A DNA stretch of 25,310 nucleotides from WQUF01 sp031549885. Its GTDB lineage: Bacteria; Bacillota; Clostridia; Clostridiales; Clostridiaceae. The notes below the pieces were generated by a model. The model had not been told where the DNA came from. It saw only the letters and a program-made list of their open reading frames with translations, and made no database searches. Of this stretch, positions 24,359 through 25,310 are shown piece by piece. The number at the start of each line of letters is the position of its first letter. Position 1 is the stretch's first letter. Location of the stretch: NCBI GenBank assembly GCA_031549885.1, contig JAVBPD010000081.1, positions 1-25,310 on the forward strand, written 5' to 3'. The translations under genes and the position numbers were made by a program.

Positions 24359-25310
24359 AAAGAAGGATATACTTGAATATGCTCATATTAACTCTAGGAA
24401 GTATAATTTTTGTTTCTGTGTTTATTTCAATTATTTTTTATATACAATTTGATATAGAAGTTAAGGACCAATTAAAAAAGAAAGCTTTTTTACTTGAAAG
24501 TAACTTGAATATTATTCGTGATAAGGTTTCTTATATTAATTCTTTAAACCTTCCTGATAGTGATATCAGGTTATCTCTTATTTCATCATCAGGAATTGTT
24601 TTGTATGATAATACAGCTGATATATCTAAACTTGAAAATCATCTTGTTAGAAAAGAAGTAGAAGAAGCTATAGCTATAGGAAAAGGAGAGAGTAAAAGAT
24701 TTTCAACAACTCTTGGAAAAGATACCTATTACTATGCAGTAAAATTAAATAATGGAGATATATTAAGGCTTTCTAAGACCACAAATAGCATATATAATAT
24801 CTTGTTAGAGAGGATTCCATTTATTGTATTCATAATTGTGGTTATCTTTAGCATTATACAGATTGTAGCAATAAGACTCACTAAAAAGATAATTGAACCT
24901 ATAAATAAATTTGATTTTAAAACTAAAGATATAATATATGAAGAATTACATCCTTTTATAAACACTATAATATCCCAAAATCAAAAAATACAAGAGCAAT
25001 TTATAGACCTTGAAAATAGAACTATAACATTAAAGACCATAACTGAAAATATGAATGAAGGATTGATTTTATTAGATAAAGAAGCAAATATAGTATCTTC
25101 TAATCAAAGTGCTCTATCACTTTTTGGAACAAGCGAAAACTGTGATGGGGAAAATATAAAAAAACTTATATATGATGATAAAATAGTAAAAAATGCATAT
25201 CTTAGCATTGAAGGTGAAAGTATAAATGATACTTTGTATATATCTTCTAAATGTTATAATACAATATTTAGCCCAATTCATGGCAATGGCGCATTGAGTT
25301 TATGTTTGGA
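24355..25310 (+). CDS. Sensor histidine kinase, 3' truncated by the window edge
   Basis: The frame is open from the ATG at 24355 to the window end, giving 318 residues. TM1 is about 8-29, an extracytoplasmic sensor region about 30-153, and TM2 154-173. A short juxtamembrane/HAMP-like segment follows (KKIIEPINKF), then a PAS-like domain from about 223 (TENMNEGLILLDKEANIVSSNQSALSLFG). The histidine-containing dimerisation helix and the ATPase domain lie beyond the edge, so catalytic competence cannot be checked. The layout, with two helices, an external sensor and a PAS domain, is that of PhoR/ResE-like Firmicute sensors. The 4-base overlap with the response regulator identifies its partner. 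Confidence 0.85.
   Translation, partial: MKRRIYLNMLILTLGSIIFVSVFISIIFYIQFDIEVKDQLKKKAFLLESNLNIIRDKVSYINSLNLPDSDIRLSLISSSGIVLYDNTADISKLENHLVRKEVEEAIAIGKGESKRFSTTLGKDTYYYAVKLNNGDILRLSKTTNSIYNILLERIPFIVFIIVVIFSIIQIVAIRLTKKIIEPINKFDFKTKDIIYEELHPFINTIISQNQKIQEQFIDLENRTITLKTITENMNEGLILLDKEANIVSSNQSALSLFGTSENCDGENIKKLIYDDKIVKNAYLSIEGESINDTLYISSKCYNTIFSPIHGNGALSLCL

Overview
The window is strongly AT-rich with short intergenic gaps and purine-rich AGGAGG-type ribosome binding sites. TTG and GTG starts are frequent, and the protein families are typical of low-GC Firmicutes. It looks like chromosomal DNA of a Clostridium (sensu stricto) species; the species cannot be told from the sequence alone. I see no tRNA, rRNA, CRISPR array, transposase or phage gene. 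Almost everything is on the + strand.

Region 1 (1-8105) begins with the 3' end of an unrecognised gene and a 380-base AT-rich leader containing two hairpins. A tight six-gene surface-glycan or glycolipid operon follows. It encodes a family 2 glycosyltransferase resembling polyprenyl-phosphate sugar synthases, a flippase-like membrane protein with the LPG-synthase transmembrane motif, and an aminoglycoside-phosphotransferase-like kinase with an unknown N-terminal domain. It continues with a small HAD phosphatase, a sugar- or alcohol-phosphate nucleotidyltransferase, and a 1029-residue polytopic protein that may be a GT-C type transferase. Together they suggest synthesis of an activated head group and its lipid-linked export to an envelope polymer. 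An intrinsic terminator closes the operon.

Region 2 (8106-15876) is a compact NRPS transcription unit. It holds one 2112-residue synthetase and, 24 bases after its stop, a MacB/FtsX-type ABC permease with no ATPase partner nearby. The synthetase reads as an orphan A-domain C-terminal subdomain, then A1-T-C-A2-T-TE. A1 lacks the aspartate that binds an alpha-amino group, so the likely product is a small N-acyl (or hydroxy-acyl/aryl-acyl) amino acid released by the thioesterase. A strong hairpin terminator ends the unit.

Region 3 (15877-17820) is a PadR regulator, HAAS/DUF1700 membrane protein and DUF4097 envelope protein cassette. Its promoter carries a perfect 8-bp dyad over the -10 box, suggesting autoregulation. 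A 16-bp perfect terminator stem ends it.

Region 4 (17821-20236) has a membrane-anchored CapA-type metallophosphatase with its own terminator, then an Sfp-type phosphopantetheinyl transferase that could activate both NRPS carrier domains.

Region 5 (20237-25310) is an operon of a secreted PepSY protein with a Ser/Asn/Tyr/Gly repeat tail, a VTC-domain polyphosphate polymerase-like enzyme, a DUF4956 membrane protein and a CotH-type secreted protein kinase. An OmpR/PhoB-type response regulator and a PAS-containing sensor kinase, cut by the window edge, follow. The VTC-DUF4956-CotH association with a repeat-tailed secreted protein is the most suggestive little-understood system here. The rearranged dimodular NRPS is the second.
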